Source of the DNA: DSAR01 sp034437315 | GTDB lineage: Bacteria; Chloroflexota; Anaerolineae; B4-G1 | DNA: 5,873 nucleotides | Assembly (NCBI GenBank): GCA_034437315.1 | Contig: DAOTUC010000259.1 | Location: forward strand, 1 to 5,873 | Direction of reading: 5' to 3' | In this document: positions 5,641 through 5,873 of the stretch, one piece after another | Layout: every line of letters begins with the position of its first letter | How positions within the stretch are numbered: the stretch's first letter is position 1 | The notes under the pieces: generated by a model | The model's database searches: none | Told to the model about the DNA's origin: nothing | What the model saw: the letters and a program-made list of their open reading frames with translations, nothing else | Translations under genes and position numbers: made by a program

Positions 5641-5692
5641 AGTGGTTATTGCTAAAGTGCAAGCAACTCTTAAACAGAATCCCGACTGAGGG
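5633..5692 (+). ncRNA. Predicted crRNA-like guide RNA (CreA/CreR-like)
   Basis: If Cas6 cuts at the base of the first hairpin, the RNA begins with ATTGAAAG (5633-5640), then the spacer from 5641 (AGTGGTTATTGC...) to about 5665, then the diverged second repeat. The spacer matches the leader of the 132-residue gene with a type I-D PAM. The match covers roughly the first 26 positions, i.e. the entire short spacer. The role is inferred as guiding Cascade to bind without cleavage; processing and 3' end are not determined by the sequence. Confidence 0.6.
5666..5692 (+). repeat. CRISPR repeat copy 2, degenerate
   Basis: It retains the 18-base core at 5675-5692, but the upstream part differs from copy 1 (TTAAA in place of CGACT), and the downstream half of the stem and the ATTGAAAG end are replaced by TTAACCTA. 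Only CCC/GGG of the stem remains. Loss at the 3' end is what terminal repeats of arrays and the second pseudo-repeat of creA genes show. Confidence 0.7.
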
Positions 5693-5753
5693 TTAACCTA
5701 AATATCTTCAATTTAAGTTGCCTTAGAATGCGGAATTGCCCGCTCTCCCAACG

Positions 5754-5873
5754 CTAGAGCAATGGAATCCCGTCGCGATTGTATTCCAATCGCAGCCACT
5801 TGTTGTGAATGCACCAGTCGATCTTGCGCGTAATCTCGTCAGCCCTCGTAAAGCGCCGCCAGCGCCTGCACCA
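5754..5873 (-). CDS. C-terminal fragment of an unidentified protein (partial or broken)
   Basis: A minus-strand frame enters from the right edge and ends at TAG (5754-5756) after 39 codons. The stretch DEITRKIDWCIHNKWLRL followed by EYNRDGIPLL has the look of a winged-helix DNA-binding module; it reminds me of the RQC-minor type of helicase-associated domain, where a line like this normally continues for several more residues (LLVF/IYTEKGW). The stop immediately after LL may therefore mark truncation or decay. The first residues in the window (WCRRWRRF) look less protein-like, and another frame reads VQALAALYEG then a stop, so a frameshift or two overlapping ends are possible. Only a short piece is visible; family assignment is tentative. 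Confidence 0.4.
   Translation of the reverse strand, partial: WCRRWRRFTRADEITRKIDWCIHNKWLRLEYNRDGIPLL

Larger units (their letters stand above)
5606..5692 (+). CRISPR. Degenerate two-repeat mini-CRISPR with one spacer
   Basis: The 18-base core CAGAATCCCGACTGAGGG occurs twice, at 5615-5632 and 5675-5692, exactly 60 bases apart. In the first copy the core sits in AATCCC-GACTGA-GGGATT, a perfect 6-bp hairpin, and ends with ATTGAAAG, the usual 8-base crRNA handle. Its layout resembles the Synechocystis type I-D repeat (CTTTC, then AATCCCG, stem, and TGAAA end). The second copy has lost the 3' end (GGGTTAACC) and diverges upstream of the core. If the repeat is 35 bases as in the first copy (5606-5640), the spacer is about 25 bases, shorter than normal I-D spacers. 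Two diverged repeats around one short spacer beside a cas operon is the architecture of CreA/CreR-type regulatory RNAs, not of an active immune array. Confidence 0.8.

Noticed and set aside
5764..5787. GAATCCCG...GATTG as a third degenerate repeat copy
   Set aside because: Only short pieces match, spacing differs, and the stretch is coding for YNRDGIP in the C-terminal fragment.

Overview
The window carries the effector part of a type I-D CRISPR-Cas system on the minus strand. Upstream of it lie a small unrecognised gene, a two-repeat degenerate mini-CRISPR on the plus strand, and the 3' end of another minus-strand gene. Base composition is moderately GC-rich with strong AGGAGG-type ribosome sites and sigma70-like promoters, so this is a bacterium. 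The Csc1, Csc2, Cas10d and Cmr1-like proteins resemble those I associate with Chloroflexota-type or cyanobacterial I-D loci, but I cannot fix the taxon from sequence alone.

Reading in the direction of transcription (right to left): a C-terminal protein fragment (5754-5873); the mini-CRISPR (about 5606-5692, plus strand); a near-perfect sigma70 promoter (TTGACA-17-TACAAT, 5575-5603) for a 132-residue gene of unknown function (5126-5524); a 22-bp perfect palindrome and an extended -10 promoter (5059-5095); cas10d (2205-5021, TTG start) with the small subunit cas11d translated from an internal start (2205-2603); csc2 (1183-2139); csc1 (350-1108); and the start of a Cmr1-like RAMP gene (1-325) that runs off the window. 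cas10d to the Cmr1-like gene looks like one operon. Cas3, Cas6, Cas1, Cas2 and Cas4 are not in the window.

The most interesting signal is the mini-CRISPR. Its single spacer, starting at its first base after the ATTGAAAG repeat end, resembles a site in the 5' untranslated region of the neighbouring 132-residue gene. That site is preceded by GTT, which fits the GTN/GTH motif reported for type I-D. The similarity falls in 5-base blocks, with the interruptions at spacer positions 6, 12 and 18, the positions that type I Cascade flips out and does not read. This is what a guide made for binding without cleavage would look like. I infer that the I-D Cascade, loaded with this crRNA-like RNA, represses the promoter-proximal region of the small gene, as in the CreTA toxin-antitoxin or CreR-type autoregulatory RNAs known from other subtypes. 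Whether the small gene is a toxin that protects the cas operon, or a regulator of it, cannot be decided from the sequence.
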